From Algoriphagus halophilus (GTDB lineage: Bacteria; Bacteroidota; Bacteroidia; Cytophagales; Cyclobacteriaceae): a stretch of 64,000 nt of DNA. The position numbers were made by a program, and so were the translations under genes. The stretch lies in contig NZ_FSRC01000001.1 in the NCBI RefSeq assembly GCF_900129785.1, forward strand, positions 2,294,001 to 2,358,000, given 5' to 3'. Below the pieces are notes generated by a model that searched no databases, was not told the DNA's origin, and worked only from the letters and a program-made list of their open reading frames with translations. Within the stretch, counting starts at the first letter, position 1. Each line of letters starts with the position of its first letter. Below are positions 18,953 through 28,637 of this stretch, one piece after another.

Positions 18953-21900
18953 TTAATTATTCTCTTTAGGTGAAACCCACATTGGGTTTCCTTCACTGTC
19001 TAACCCGATTTTCGCACCTGGAAATGGAGGGTTATGAGTATCCATTACCAGCTCTTCCAAATCTGGAAGATCTCCTCTCACTACATCATTTTCTATCATC
19101 AGTGCCAAGGCTTTTTCAAGCTTCACTAACGTTTGTTCTATATCTATTCGAGTATGCTTTTCGGTGAAATAACAAGGGATTCCCCGCATCATATGAACGC
19201 CTTCGTACCTCAACAAAACGAAAAGTAATGGGGTCGTAGAAGTAGGCTCTTTCTCCTTAATTCTCCAGATAGAGCGAAAATTAGCTGCCTCATAGGGGCT
19301 ATTATATTTTTCGAAAAGCTCATTTACCCGTGCCACAAATTCATCTGTCTTTTTGGATAATTCATCTTGAAATCCCGGTCCTCTATCTTCAATCTCCTTC
19401 AACAATGCCACGGTAGCTGCTAAGACAAATGAATCGCCAGTATATTCTCCCAAGTCTTGGAGCATTCCGAACTGGCTTTTATGGATGGAGGAGGTGATTC
19501 CTGAATAATCTCCCAAAATCCCCAAATGCAAACCCTCTCCGATTAAATTTCCAAAAACCACTAAATCCGGTTTTGAATTCATTAAGTGGCTTACACCATT
19601 GGAGTAGGTATTAAAACCGGATAATACCTCATTCAATACCAGTAGCATATCCTCCTCAAGAGTTAGCTTTCTTAAGTTGTCCAAGAAAACTTCCAATTCT
19701 TTCGCATTCAAATCATCACATCGCACGTCAAATAATACAGTGCCTATTTCGGAGGATCGATCTTGGAGGATATCCAAAGAATCTTCCAAACTCCCGTTCA
19801 AGACGAGTAAGTCCGTATGAAAATGGTCCTTTAGGAAATCCAGGCATTCTGTATTACCCAATGAGCCACAAGGCAAATGAGTGTCACTACCTTGTTTGCT
19901 GCATTTTCTTGAAACGACTGCAATCAGTTTTTTATCACTGATGGATTGACATCCTGTAACCGCTCTCAACAATGCTTCAGAGAAGTGGTCGAACAAATAG
20001 GCATCCTTCACTTGGGTCAGCCTTTTAAATTTCCTGATCACCTCTTTTTCCTGATCTAAATGAGTCCCAAACTCCAAACCATCACTGATCTGTGTTTTCA
20101 ATGCTTTTTTGATAAAATCAGCATTGTATCCAAACAATTTTGACCCATAGCTGAAATGCCAATCCAAATATTCATTCCCATCTAAATCAATCAACTTTGA
20201 CCCATCGGAAAACTTGGATATAATTGGATAATTCAACCGCTTAGCACTCCATACCTGTTCTTTTTCCTCTTGCAAGCCCGCTCCCTCATGATGGGAATCG
20301 TAATAATCCTTACTTTTCGAGGTTCTCTTTTGGTACTTTTCTTTCAATTCATCAAAGAATTCCTGAGCCTCTTTACTTAGGTTAGCCGGATCAATTTCTT
20401 CCTCTACTGAAGAGGAGGAATCTTCCGATTGTGCAGTTTTATGGATTGCTCTTGGCTTTTCATACTTACTGATAGAATGTTTCACTCCTCCACCATTGGT
20501 CTGTAGTTGGGAAATTTGTGTTTGAATGGCATTCAATTGTTGTTGAATCAATTGAATCACATCACCCCCTACAGATTCTTCCTTCCGCTCAGCTACAGGC
20601 TCCTTCTTTTTAACCGCTGCTTTCTTAGGTGGATTAACTGGCTTAGGAGATTTCGATTGGATAAATGATAATAATGTACCTGGGGTATTTAACTCATCAT
20701 TGATTTGCCTGAACGTGATCGTTACTCCAAACTCCTTTTTGATAGAAAAAGTAAATTGAGTTAGTACTAATGAATCAAGGCCCAGTTCAAAAAACGAGGA
20801 ACCAATATCCTTACGCTGGATCTGAACCCCAGAAGCTGATTCAAGCATTTCTTTGATCTTCTCAAAATTATCCTGCGCTACCTCCTCCTCTTCATGAATG
20901 GCATCTTCCATCTGTCCATTTTCCTGGAGACCATTCAAACGAGAAGCATTTGCCAAGCTCTTAGAAAATGCCGGATTTAATAAAGCTCCTTTTTGAGTCC
21001 AGCAAAGCTTGGGTTCAAAAGAATAGGTGGGGATATCCATGAATGAAAATTCCCCTATCCCATTTAGTTTAAACTGATCTATTGTAGCCCCGAAGGAAAT
21101 CAGTCTTCCAATTTGATTCATCAAATAGGTCAATTCATGCGCTTCATTTTTTCTGGAAAGAGTAGAAACAATTGCCCGGTCTTTTGCCTCAGCCTGCTGC
21201 TGCATGAGGCTTGAAAGCACATTTCCAGGTCCTACTTCTATAAAGTAAGAATCCTCTAATTCTTCAAGTAAAGCTTTGGCGCTGTCATGAAACAATACTG
21301 CATTTCGAATATGATCTACCCAGTATTCGATGGAAGTAGCCTGAGCATCAGTTAACCAAGCTCCGGTTTGGGTAGATTTTATGGGGATTTGAGGAATATT
21401 CAGCGTAACACTTTCCAATACTTTGGAGAAATCATCCAAAGCCCCATCCATCATTTTAGAATGGAAAGCATGACTCGTTATTAATACCTGGTTGGCAATC
21501 CCATACTCTTCCAGTACTTTCTGAAATTCTTCGATTACTTGATGCGCTCCGGAAACCACACATAAATTGGGGGCATTATGCGCCGCAATGGACAACTCAT
21601 CTGGCAGAATTTCTTTAACGATATCTAACTGGGACCGAACAGATAGCATTTGCCCTGCCGGCAAATCGTAAATCAGCTTTCCTCTGTAGGCAACGACTTT
21701 AACGGCATCTTCCAAACTGAACACCCCTGCTAAATGTGCCGCAACGTATTCTCCAATGCTATGCCCACATAAGGCAACCGGATCAAATCCCTTATTGATC
21801 AGCATCTTGGCCAAGGCATAAGAAACTGTAAAAATGGCTGGTTGGGTTAAGTAGGTTTTGGATAAGTTCTCTTGGGTCCCATTGAAAATTTCTTCTTTCA

Positions 21901-24900
21901 AAGAACAACTTAAATAGGAGTCAAATAGCTTACAGCTTTGATCAAAGGCATCTTTGAAAACTTGATTGGATCTGTAAAAATCCTTTCCCATTCCCACATA
22001 TTGCGAGCCTTGACCAGGAATCAAAAATACTGGAGTTTTAAATGCTCCTTTTTTATATAAAACCGGAATCAATCCATTTTCTACCTCCTCCAGGTTCTTA
22101 ATTAATTCAGCTCTTTTTGTGGCGGAAAAATGAAGGTTCACCCCATAATTCAAATACCTATTGGTAAGGTTTGCATGGAGGTTTTGAAGATCCAAATCAG
22201 GATGTTCCAGCACATAGCCATGCAGTTTTTTCGCGTAATCTTTTACACTTGACTCAGATTTTGCTGAAAAAACGTACAGATTAGGTTCTTCTCCCTCTTT
22301 CGTGGTAATGGCTTTTTGTTCTGGATCTGCTTCCTCCAGGATCACATGAACATTCGTTCCACCAAACCCGAAGGAACTTACGCCAGCGATCCTCTTAGTA
22401 TCACTAGCCCAGCTTTTGGTTTCATTGTTTACATAAAAAGGTGATCCTTCAAATTTTATCTCTGGATTGGGTTTTACAAAACCCAAAGAAGCTGGAAGTA
22501 TCCGCTCATGTAGGGCATATACTGTCTTAATGAACCCTGCAATACCTGCGGCAGCTGTCAAATGTCCCACATTACTTTTTACTGATCCAATGGCACAGGT
22601 GCTGGATAAACCTTCCCCAAAAGCCATCTTTAATCCTTCTACCTCAATGGGGTCACCAATAGGGGTAGCCGTGCCATGCGTCTCCACATAACCAATTTGC
22701 TCTGGCTTTACTTGGGCATCCAAAATGGCATCTCTGATGGCAGAAGCTTCTCCTCTTACACTGGGGGAAGTGAAGCTTGCTTTTTCAAATCCATCATTGC
22801 TGATCCCAATTCCTTTAATAACTGCATAGATTTTATCCCCATCTTTTACAGCTTGTTCATAATCTTTCAGCAGAACTGCACCTGCTCCATCACAAAACAT
22901 GGTTCCAGTAGCTTCTGAATCAAATGGTTTACAATGACCGTCTACACTGAAAATGGCTCCCTCTTGATAGCGTTGCCCACTATTGGCAGGAAATGTAATG
23001 GAACTTCCTCCAGCAATTGCTGCAGTACATTGGCCAGACCTGATACTCATCACCGCATGGGCTACTGCCAATAGCGAGGTGGAACAGGCGGTGTAAACAC
23101 TTACAGCAGGTCCTGTTAAGTTGAGTTGGAAGGCCACCCTGCTTGCCACATAATCTTTTTCATTGAGGGACATGACCTGATTTGGGCCAAAGATTTCCGT
23201 TGCCTCATGATCAAAAACGATATTCCTGTTGTAATAGGTGTTATTATTGGTCCCTGCAAATACGCCTATTCTAAAATCCGGCCGGTTGGCAATCCACCCT
23301 GCCTTTTCCAACACCTCATGGGAAATCTCTAAAAACTTACGTTGCTGGGGATCCATGATTTCAGCCAATTTTGGATTCATCCCAAAAAATTTGGAATCAA
23401 ACTTATCATAATCGGCTACTACCCCTCTTGATTTGATGTAATTGGACTCTTCTGCCTCATGTCTCACCAAAGGATCTATTTCCTCCAGGGTAAAGTGGGT
23501 AATCCCCTCTTTTTTGTTTTTGATCATTTCCCAGAAACCGGCGGTATCATTTGCTCCTGGAAATCTTCCAGACATGGCAATTACTGCCACATCTCGATTT
23601 TCGGAAGCAGCTTTTTTGGTAAGCTTTTCAGGACTATCCAAGCCTCCTTTTTTTTCTCCTTTCAGGAAAGAAATCTGCTTACCTAAGGTTGGGTTCTGAT
23701 AGATCAAAGCCACTGGAAATACAGTTTTTAGCTGATCATTGATGGCCAATGAAAGTTTTTGTGCCAAAATCGAGCTTCCTCCCAATTGGAAGAAATTACT
23801 ATCCAGGTTGAACTCCGTCTCTTGAAGGAGATCCTTCCATATCTCTGTTATTATCTCCTTATAATTTGTATCATCCTTCGTCTGGGAAACTTTCTGGTCT
23901 TTTTTTTCGGCCAGGGAATTCTTCAAAGCTTTTCTGTCAATTTTCCCGCTTCCAGTTCGAGGGAACTCGTCAATTCTGATGAATTTGTACGGAATCATGT
24001 ATTCAGGAATGGATTTTCTCAATTCCTCTTTGATCTCCTCGATTTTTAGATCATTTCCAGTAGTCTTGTAGAACAATGCCACATAGTTTTGTCCATCCTT
24101 GAAATGGCCAATCACCACCGCATTCTCCACAATCCCGCTAATTTTAGAGGCATTTACCTCAATCTCTCCTAGTTCTACCCGATGGCCATTAATTTTAACC
24201 TGATCATCTACACGCCCCAAGAACTTAATACTTCCATCTACATTCCATTCCGCCAAGTCACCTGATTTATAGTACCGTTTGATTCCGGCACCATCCAGGT
24301 TCAGTTCCACAAATAACTTGTTGGTCAACGCTTCATTTTGATAATAACCTCGGGCTAAACAATCTCCGGTGATGTAGATCTCTCCGACCTTATCCATTGA
24401 GGTGATGGATTTCCCTTCGGGACTTACAATCAACATTTCCACGTTGGAAATTGGCCAACCTATACTTGGAAGATCTTCCCATTCTGAGGGTTCTCCTTCT
24501 AAATATTTCTGTGAAACAATAATGGTAGTTTCGGTAGGACCATACTGGTTGTAAAATCTGCAGCTTCGTAACTCCTGGAAAAACTCCCGAATGGTACTGC
24601 TTACTTTTAACTGCTCTCCGCAGGTCATGATCTCTCGTATGGAGCCCGGAAAAATTTTGTAGGATACAGCCGCGTTCGCTAATCCTTGAAGGGCAATAAA
24701 AGGTACAAACAACCTATTTATCCCTTTATTCTGGATGAATTGTAATAATTGATAAGGGTCTTTTAGTACCTCATTGTCCTGAATATACAAAGTACCACCA
24801 CTTACCAACGTGGTAAAAATCTCCTGAAATGAAATATCAAAGGTCAATCGGGCAAAATGCAAAGTCTTAAAACCTGGTCCCGATTGAGAGTTTTCCAGTT

Positions 24901-25420
24901 GCCAGTTCACCAAATTGACCAAACTGGGACTACAGACCTCAATTCCCTTAGGCACTCCTGTAGTACCAGAAGTAAATAAGACATATGCCAAATCAGAGGT
25001 ATAGGTAGGAGTTAACGTAGATTCTCTATATTTCCCCTCAATGGTTTTAATTGAAAGAGAGGCAAAATCCTCCGAATCCAGCCCTGGCAATCCAAAACGA
25101 ACATTGGTTTCTGATACAATTTTAGCGAGTCTTTCTGTTGGCTGATCAAAATCCAAAGGCAGATAGGCCTTTCCCGCAGCCAATACTCCCAACATGTTAA
25201 TGATCGTTTTTACAGATCTGGAACAGGAGATGGCTATTAGTTTTTCTTCCGGAGCCTCATTTCTGATTCTTTGCGCAACTAAATCTACCAGGATCTCCAA
25301 TTTCCCATAGGTGATGAATTCGTCATGATGAACGAGTGCATCGTATTCTCTAAACTCCTCGAATCTCCTTTTTAAAAGATCAAAGATATTTGGTGTAGTT
25401 GAAGTTGAAAAGTTTTCCAT
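18953..25420 (-). CDS. Hybrid NRPS/PKS: A-PCP-KS-AT-ACP-degenerate aminotransferase
   Basis: 2155 aa. The A domain (about 15-510) starts the line with FTSGTTGVPKG, FDISFQE, YGPTETT and GKIDRK, and no condensation domain precedes it. PCP has Ser550. The ketosynthase (about 605-1030) has active-site Cys779 (TACSTSL), HGTATPIGDP and KSNVGHL. The acyltransferase (about 1130-1430) has GHSIGE with Ser1221 and HAFH at 1317-1320, the malonyl-CoA signature. ACP has Ser1550 (GLDSL). A charged linker with a short Gln-rich helix leads to a class III aminotransferase fold (about 1720-2110). There, the PLP lysine position is Asn1958 (FGNLIGEG) and the N1-binding Asp is Asn1930 (LNEV), so amination looks lost. 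No KR, DH or ER is present. The module would join an amino-acid-like starter to malonate and leave a beta-keto group. Confidence 0.92.
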   Translation of the reverse strand: MENFSTSTTPNIFDLLKRRFEEFREYDALVHHDEFITYGKLEILVDLVAQRIRNEAPEEKLIAISCSRSVKTIINMLGVLAAGKAYLPLDFDQPTERLAKIVSETNVRFGLPGLDSEDFASLSIKTIEGKYRESTLTPTYTSDLAYVLFTSGTTGVPKGIEVCSPSLVNLVNWQLENSQSGPGFKTLHFARLTFDISFQEIFTTLVSGGTLYIQDNEVLKDPYQLLQFIQNKGINRLFVPFIALQGLANAAVSYKIFPGSIREIMTCGEQLKVSSTIREFFQELRSCRFYNQYGPTETTIIVSQKYLEGEPSEWEDLPSIGWPISNVEMLIVSPEGKSITSMDKVGEIYITGDCLARGYYQNEALTNKLFVELNLDGAGIKRYYKSGDLAEWNVDGSIKFLGRVDDQVKINGHRVELGEIEVNASKISGIVENAVVIGHFKDGQNYVALFYKTTGNDLKIEEIKEELRKSIPEYMIPYKFIRIDEFPRTGSGKIDRKALKNSLAEKKDQKVSQTKDDTNYKEIITEIWKDLLQETEFNLDSNFFQLGGSSILAQKLSLAINDQLKTVFPVALIYQNPTLGKQISFLKGEKKGGLDSPEKLTKKAASENRDVAVIAMSGRFPGANDTAGFWEMIKNKKEGITHFTLEEIDPLVRHEAEESNYIKSRGVVADYDKFDSKFFGMNPKLAEIMDPQQRKFLEISHEVLEKAGWIANRPDFRIGVFAGTNNNTYYNRNIVFDHEATEIFGPNQVMSLNEKDYVASRVAFQLNLTGPAVSVYTACSTSLLAVAHAVMSIRSGQCTAAIAGGSSITFPANSGQRYQEGAIFSVDGHCKPFDSEATGTMFCDGAGAVLLKDYEQAVKDGDKIYAVIKGIGISNDGFEKASFTSPSVRGEASAIRDAILDAQVKPEQIGYVETHGTATPIGDPIEVEGLKMAFGEGLSSTCAIGSVKSNVGHLTAAAGIAGFIKTVYALHERILPASLGFVKPNPEIKFEGSPFYVNNETKSWASDTKRIAGVSSFGFGGTNVHVILEEADPEQKAITTKEGEEPNLYVFSAKSESSVKDYAKKLHGYVLEHPDLDLQNLHANLTNRYLNYGVNLHFSATKRAELIKNLEEVENGLIPVLYKKGAFKTPVFLIPGQGSQYVGMGKDFYRSNQVFKDAFDQSCKLFDSYLSCSLKEEIFNGTQENLSKTYLTQPAIFTVSYALAKMLINKGFDPVALCGHSIGEYVAAHLAGVFSLEDAVKVVAYRGKLIYDLPAGQMLSVRSQLDIVKEILPDELSIAAHNAPNLCVVSGAHQVIEEFQKVLEEYGIANQVLITSHAFHSKMMDGALDDFSKVLESVTLNIPQIPIKSTQTGAWLTDAQATSIEYWVDHIRNAVLFHDSAKALLEELEDSYFIEVGPGNVLSSLMQQQAEAKDRAIVSTLSRKNEAHELTYLMNQIGRLISFGATIDQFKLNGIGEFSFMDIPTYSFEPKLCWTQKGALLNPAFSKSLANASRLNGLQENGQMEDAIHEEEEVAQDNFEKIKEMLESASGVQIQRKDIGSSFFELGLDSLVLTQFTFSIKKEFGVTITFRQINDELNTPGTLLSFIQSKSPKPVNPPKKAAVKKKEPVAERKEESVGGDVIQLIQQQLNAIQTQISQLQTNGGGVKHSISKYEKPRAIHKTAQSEDSSSSVEEEIDPANLSKEAQEFFDELKEKYQKRTSKSKDYYDSHHEGAGLQEEKEQVWSAKRLNYPIISKFSDGSKLIDLDGNEYLDWHFSYGSKLFGYNADFIKKALKTQISDGLEFGTHLDQEKEVIRKFKRLTQVKDAYLFDHFSEALLRAVTGCQSISDKKLIAVVSRKCSKQGSDTHLPCGSLGNTECLDFLKDHFHTDLLVLNGSLEDSLDILQDRSSEIGTVLFDVRCDDLNAKELEVFLDNLRKLTLEEDMLLVLNEVLSGFNTYSNGVSHLMNSKPDLVVFGNLIGEGLHLGILGDYSGITSSIHKSQFGMLQDLGEYTGDSFVLAATVALLKEIEDRGPGFQDELSKKTDEFVARVNELFEKYNSPYEAANFRSIWRIKEKEPTSTTPLLFVLLRYEGVHMMRGIPCYFTEKHTRIDIEQTLVKLEKALALMIENDVVRGDLPDLEELVMDTHNPPFPGAKIGLDSEGNPMWVSPKENN

Positions 25421-25468
25421 CTCAAGAGACGTTTAAATAAAAAACAAATTATAGTCGGAGAGCTGAAC

Positions 25469-26614
25469 TCAATATTCCAAATGAGATACTACCTCAAAGC
25501 CTCCATTCACTAAGCAGATGTCTTTGTTCAATTCTTGCAAATCTGCATGCATCATATCCTCTACAAGCATTTCCAAATCATATTTAGGTTTCCACCCAAG
25601 ATTCCTTAATGCTTTGTCCGGTTTTCCAATTAATAATTCCACTTCGGTAGGTCTGAAATATTCAGGATCAACTTTCACTAAAATCTCACCTAGCTTGGGA
25701 AGCTCCTCTTTTCTTTTTCCGAGCTTTCCATAGGCTAGCTCATAATCAATGGAAGAAAGAATACCCATCTCCCCCACACCCACTCCAGCAAAATCAAGTT
25801 TGAAGCCTATTTTGGAGAATGCCATGCTCAAAAACTGACGAACACTGGTAGTCACTCCGGTGGCTACGACATAATCTTCTGGCTTATCTGCCTGTAGCAT
25901 CAGCCACATCGCTTCTACATAATCTTTGGCATGTCCCCAATCTCTTTTGGCGTCCAGGTTGCCCAGATAGAGTACTTTCTCCATTCCCATTCCTATTCTC
26001 GAAACTGCTCTTGTGATCTTTCTTGTCACAAATGTTTCTCCTCTCAATGGGGATTCGTGATTGAAAAGAATTCCATTACAGGCAAACATGTCATAGGCCT
26101 CTCTATAATTCTTCACGATCCAGAATCCATATAATTTTGCCACAGCATAGGGAGATCTGGGGTAAAAAGGAGTCTTCTCCGTCTGCGGAATTTCTTGGAC
26201 CAAACCATAGAGTTCAGAAGTACTGGCCTGATAAACCCTGGTCTTTTTTTCCATACCCAGCAATCTGACCGCCTCCAAAATTCTAAGAACTCCCAGACCA
26301 TCCGCATTGGCTGTGTATTCCGGTGAGTCAAAACTTACTTTTACATGACTCATAGCTCCTAGATTGTAAATCTCATCCGGATTAGTTTCCTTGATGATTT
26401 TAGTTAGGTTCATGGAATCGGTAAGATCCCCATAGTGCATAAAAAATCTAGCATCAGCCTGATGTGGATCTTGGTATAAATGGTCGATTCGTTGGGTATT
26501 AAATGAAGAGGACCTTCTTTTAATGCCATGTACCACATATCCTTTGTTCAGTAAAAACTCAGCTAAATAAGCTCCATCTTGACCTGTGACTCCAGTTATT
26601 AAAGCGACTTTCAT
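25469..26614 (-). CDS. gmd: GDP-mannose 4,6-dehydratase
   Basis: 381 aa, the family's usual length. It belongs to the extended SDR family. The N-terminal NAD(P)-binding motif is [14 protein letters not shown], followed by [18 protein letters not shown], which is close to invariant in Gmd. The catalytic Tyr-Lys pair is in [13 protein letters not shown], and [11 protein letters not shown] is also characteristic. It converts GDP-D-mannose to GDP-4-keto-6-deoxy-mannose in the cytoplasm, the step before the fcl product. Together with manC and fcl it makes GDP-L-fucose for the GT11 enzyme of the same operon. Confidence 0.97.
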   Translation of the reverse strand: MKVALITGVTGQDGAYLAEFLLNKGYVVHGIKRRSSSFNTQRIDHLYQDPHQADARFFMHYGDLTDSMNLTKIIKETNPDEIYNLGAMSHVKVSFDSPEYTANADGLGVLRILEAVRLLGMEKKTRVYQASTSELYGLVQEIPQTEKTPFYPRSPYAVAKLYGFWIVKNYREAYDMFACNGILFNHESPLRGETFVTRKITRAVSRIGMGMEKVLYLGNLDAKRDWGHAKDYVEAMWLMLQADKPEDYVVATGVTTSVRQFLSMAFSKIGFKLDFAGVGVGEMGILSSIDYELAYGKLGKRKEELPKLGEILVKVDPEYFRPTEVELLIGKPDKALRNLGWKPKYDLEMLVEDMMHADLQELNKDICLVNGGFEVVSHLEY

Positions 26615-26659
26615 AAATAGTATTATTAAAAATTGATAGGATTATTAAACAGTGGACTT

Positions 26660-27619
26660 TTAAAATGCAATGGAATGCATTTTTAGACTTTTTTGATTTT
26701 TTTGGAACCAGTTATAGGTCTGGGAAATACCCTCTAGTAAATTCAGTCTTGGTTCCCAACCCATGGATTTTATTCTGCTGATATCCATTACTTTCCGGGG
26801 CGTACCATCCGGCTTACTTTCATCCCATAGGATATCACCTTCATGGCCCACTACACTTTGGACCATCAATGCCAGTTTTTTTATTTCTATATCGTAGCCT
26901 GTACCCACGTTGATCAATGGGTACTTCACCTCTCTTGTCAATAAAAACATGACCGCATCAGCCAAGTCCTCCACATGCAAAAATTCGCGTAATGGACTTC
27001 CTGTCCCCCAAAGCATCACCGGTTGATTTCCGTTGATCTTAGAATCATGAAACTTCCTGATCATCGCAGGCAACACATGGGAGCTGTTTAGGTCAAAATT
27101 GTCATAAGGACCATAGAGATTAGAGGGCATAATAGAACTATACCCTTTACCCATTCTGGTATAAATTGCTTCACAAGCCTTGATTCCTGCTATTTTTGCA
27201 ATTGCATAGGATTCATTGGTTGGCTCCAAAGGACCCGTTAATAGATACTCTTCTTTTATAGGTTGGATAGATCTTTTTGGATAAACACAAGAACTACCCA
27301 AGAATAGAAATCTTTCGACTCCGGATTTTAAAGAGCTATCAATGATGTTATTTTGTATCATTAAATTATCCATCAAAAACTCGTAGGGATAGGAATCATT
27401 TGCTAGGATCCCTCCTACTTTGGCAGCTGCATTGATGACTATTTCAGGACGTTGATCAGCAAAAAATTCACGAACCTCATATTGATCTCTTAAATCAAGC
27501 TCGGAACTCTTCTTCCCTATCAGGTTCATTGCCCCCCGGGCTTTTAAAAGTCTCCAAATAGCAGAACCCACCATTCCTGTATGCCCTGCTACGTATATTT
27601 TCTTCTTAAAAATATCCAT
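26660..27619 (-). CDS. fcl: GDP-L-fucose synthase (epimerase/reductase)
   Basis: 319 aa, an extended SDR. The NADPH motif is VAGHTGMVGSAIWRLL, the Ser region is FLGSSCVYPK, and the Tyr-Lys pair is in YAIAKIAG after LEPTNES. These are standard Fcl (WcaG) signatures. It epimerises and reduces the gmd product to GDP-L-fucose. It lies between manC (7 bp gap) and gmd (45 bp gap). Confidence 0.97.
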   Translation of the reverse strand: MDIFKKKIYVAGHTGMVGSAIWRLLKARGAMNLIGKKSSELDLRDQYEVREFFADQRPEIVINAAAKVGGILANDSYPYEFLMDNLMIQNNIIDSSLKSGVERFLFLGSSCVYPKRSIQPIKEEYLLTGPLEPTNESYAIAKIAGIKACEAIYTRMGKGYSSIMPSNLYGPYDNFDLNSSHVLPAMIRKFHDSKINGNQPVMLWGTGSPLREFLHVEDLADAVMFLLTREVKYPLINVGTGYDIEIKKLALMVQSVVGHEGDILWDESKPDGTPRKVMDISRIKSMGWEPRLNLLEGISQTYNWFQKNQKSLKMHSIAF

Positions 27620-27626
27620 TGTAAAA

Positions 27627-28637
27627 TCAGTTAACTAAGCTTGGATTTTCTGTTTCAAATTGTTCAAATAGGTTTTTTACTTTTTGACAGTCAGACCTAT
27701 TCAAAATCAAAAATGCATCTGGGGTCTCAACAAAAATCATGTTGGAGACACCTAGAAAACTGGCATGACGGGACTTGCCTATATAGACATTCCCATATTC
27801 ATCTTCCTCTACTTGATGGGTTTCACACAAATAATCACTTAGTGCTTCGAAAGAACCAAGGTCAGACCATTTAAAGTCTCCTTCTACCATCACCAATTTC
27901 TTGGAATGCTCCATTACAGCATAATCCACACTGAGTGAATCAATTAATTCATTATCTGATTGTTGGATAAATCCATCCTTGGAGTTTTCAAAAGCTATTT
28001 TTACTTGATGGAAAAGATCTGGCTGAAAAAATTCAAGTTCTCTTAAAAAGAGCCCAGCCTTAAAACAGAACATTCCGCTATTCCAAAAATGATCCCCCAT
28101 TTCCAAATAAGTCCTTGCAGACTCAATACTTGGTTTTTCTTTAAATCTTTTTACAATCCCATCTTCCACCTGGATGTAACCATATCCTGTTTCAGGACGG
28201 GTTGGGGTAATTCCAAAAGTCACAAGAAGATCTATACTTGCAAGTTTCACTGCATTTCCAACTGCACGTTCATAAGAGTCTTGATCTTGTACCAAGTGAT
28301 CTGATGGAGTGATTAATAAAATATCCTCAGGATTACTAGACATAGCCGCAAATGCAATGGCAGGAGCTGTATTTTTAGGTAAAGCCTCTACAATCTCTCG
28401 GTAAGGGTCAATCCCCATCTTTGCAAAGGTCTTTCTGGATAATTCGAAATTTCCCAGACTTCCGACTACAACCCCTTTTCCGCTTAGAAAGCGGTTACGC
28501 TCCAAACACAATTCAAACAATGACTTTCCGTCAAAAATCTCCAAATATTGTTTGGGGCAGGACTTTCTGGAGAGAGGCCATAATCTACTACCTGTTCCAC
28601 CAGATAAAATGACATGAGTTACTGTTGAAGGACTCAT
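27627..28637 (-). CDS. manC: Mannose-1-phosphate guanylyltransferase
   Basis: 336 aa, single nucleotidyltransferase domain without the C-terminal phosphomannose isomerase domain found in longer ManC proteins. The N-terminal signature is SGGTGSRLWPLSRKSCPKQY, and further matches are LLITPSDHLV, ETGYGYI, NSGMFCF and DFKWSDLGSFEAL. It makes GDP-mannose from mannose-1-phosphate and GTP, the first committed step to GDP-fucose. It is the first gene of the operon, so the promoter should lie in the A+T-rich region above 28637. Phosphomannomutase must be encoded elsewhere. Confidence 0.96.
   Translation of the reverse strand: MSPSTVTHVILSGGTGSRLWPLSRKSCPKQYLEIFDGKSLFELCLERNRFLSGKGVVVGSLGNFELSRKTFAKMGIDPYREIVEALPKNTAPAIAFAAMSSNPEDILLITPSDHLVQDQDSYERAVGNAVKLASIDLLVTFGITPTRPETGYGYIQVEDGIVKRFKEKPSIESARTYLEMGDHFWNSGMFCFKAGLFLRELEFFQPDLFHQVKIAFENSKDGFIQQSDNELIDSLSVDYAVMEHSKKLVMVEGDFKWSDLGSFEALSDYLCETHQVEEDEYGNVYIGKSRHASFLGVSNMIFVETPDAFLILNRSDCQKVKNLFEQFETENPSLVN

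Larger units (their letters stand above)
1469..28637 (-). other. Sixteen-gene exopolysaccharide operon with embedded NRPS/PKS
   Basis: All sixteen genes lie on the minus strand with gaps of 3-48 bp or short overlaps. ATGA stop/start overlaps occur at 7506-7509 and 8711-8714, and the genes around 6193-6206 overlap by 14 bp. No internal terminator hairpin was seen. Gene order from the promoter end is manC, fcl, gmd, NRPS/PKS, NRPS, PPTase, wza-like, wzc-like, wzx-like, GT11, GT4, wzy-like, then four GTs. Co-transcription is inferred from spacing. The operon has no initiating phosphoglycosyltransferase, no phosphomannomutase and no low-molecular-weight tyrosine phosphatase (Wzb type). Confidence 0.8.
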
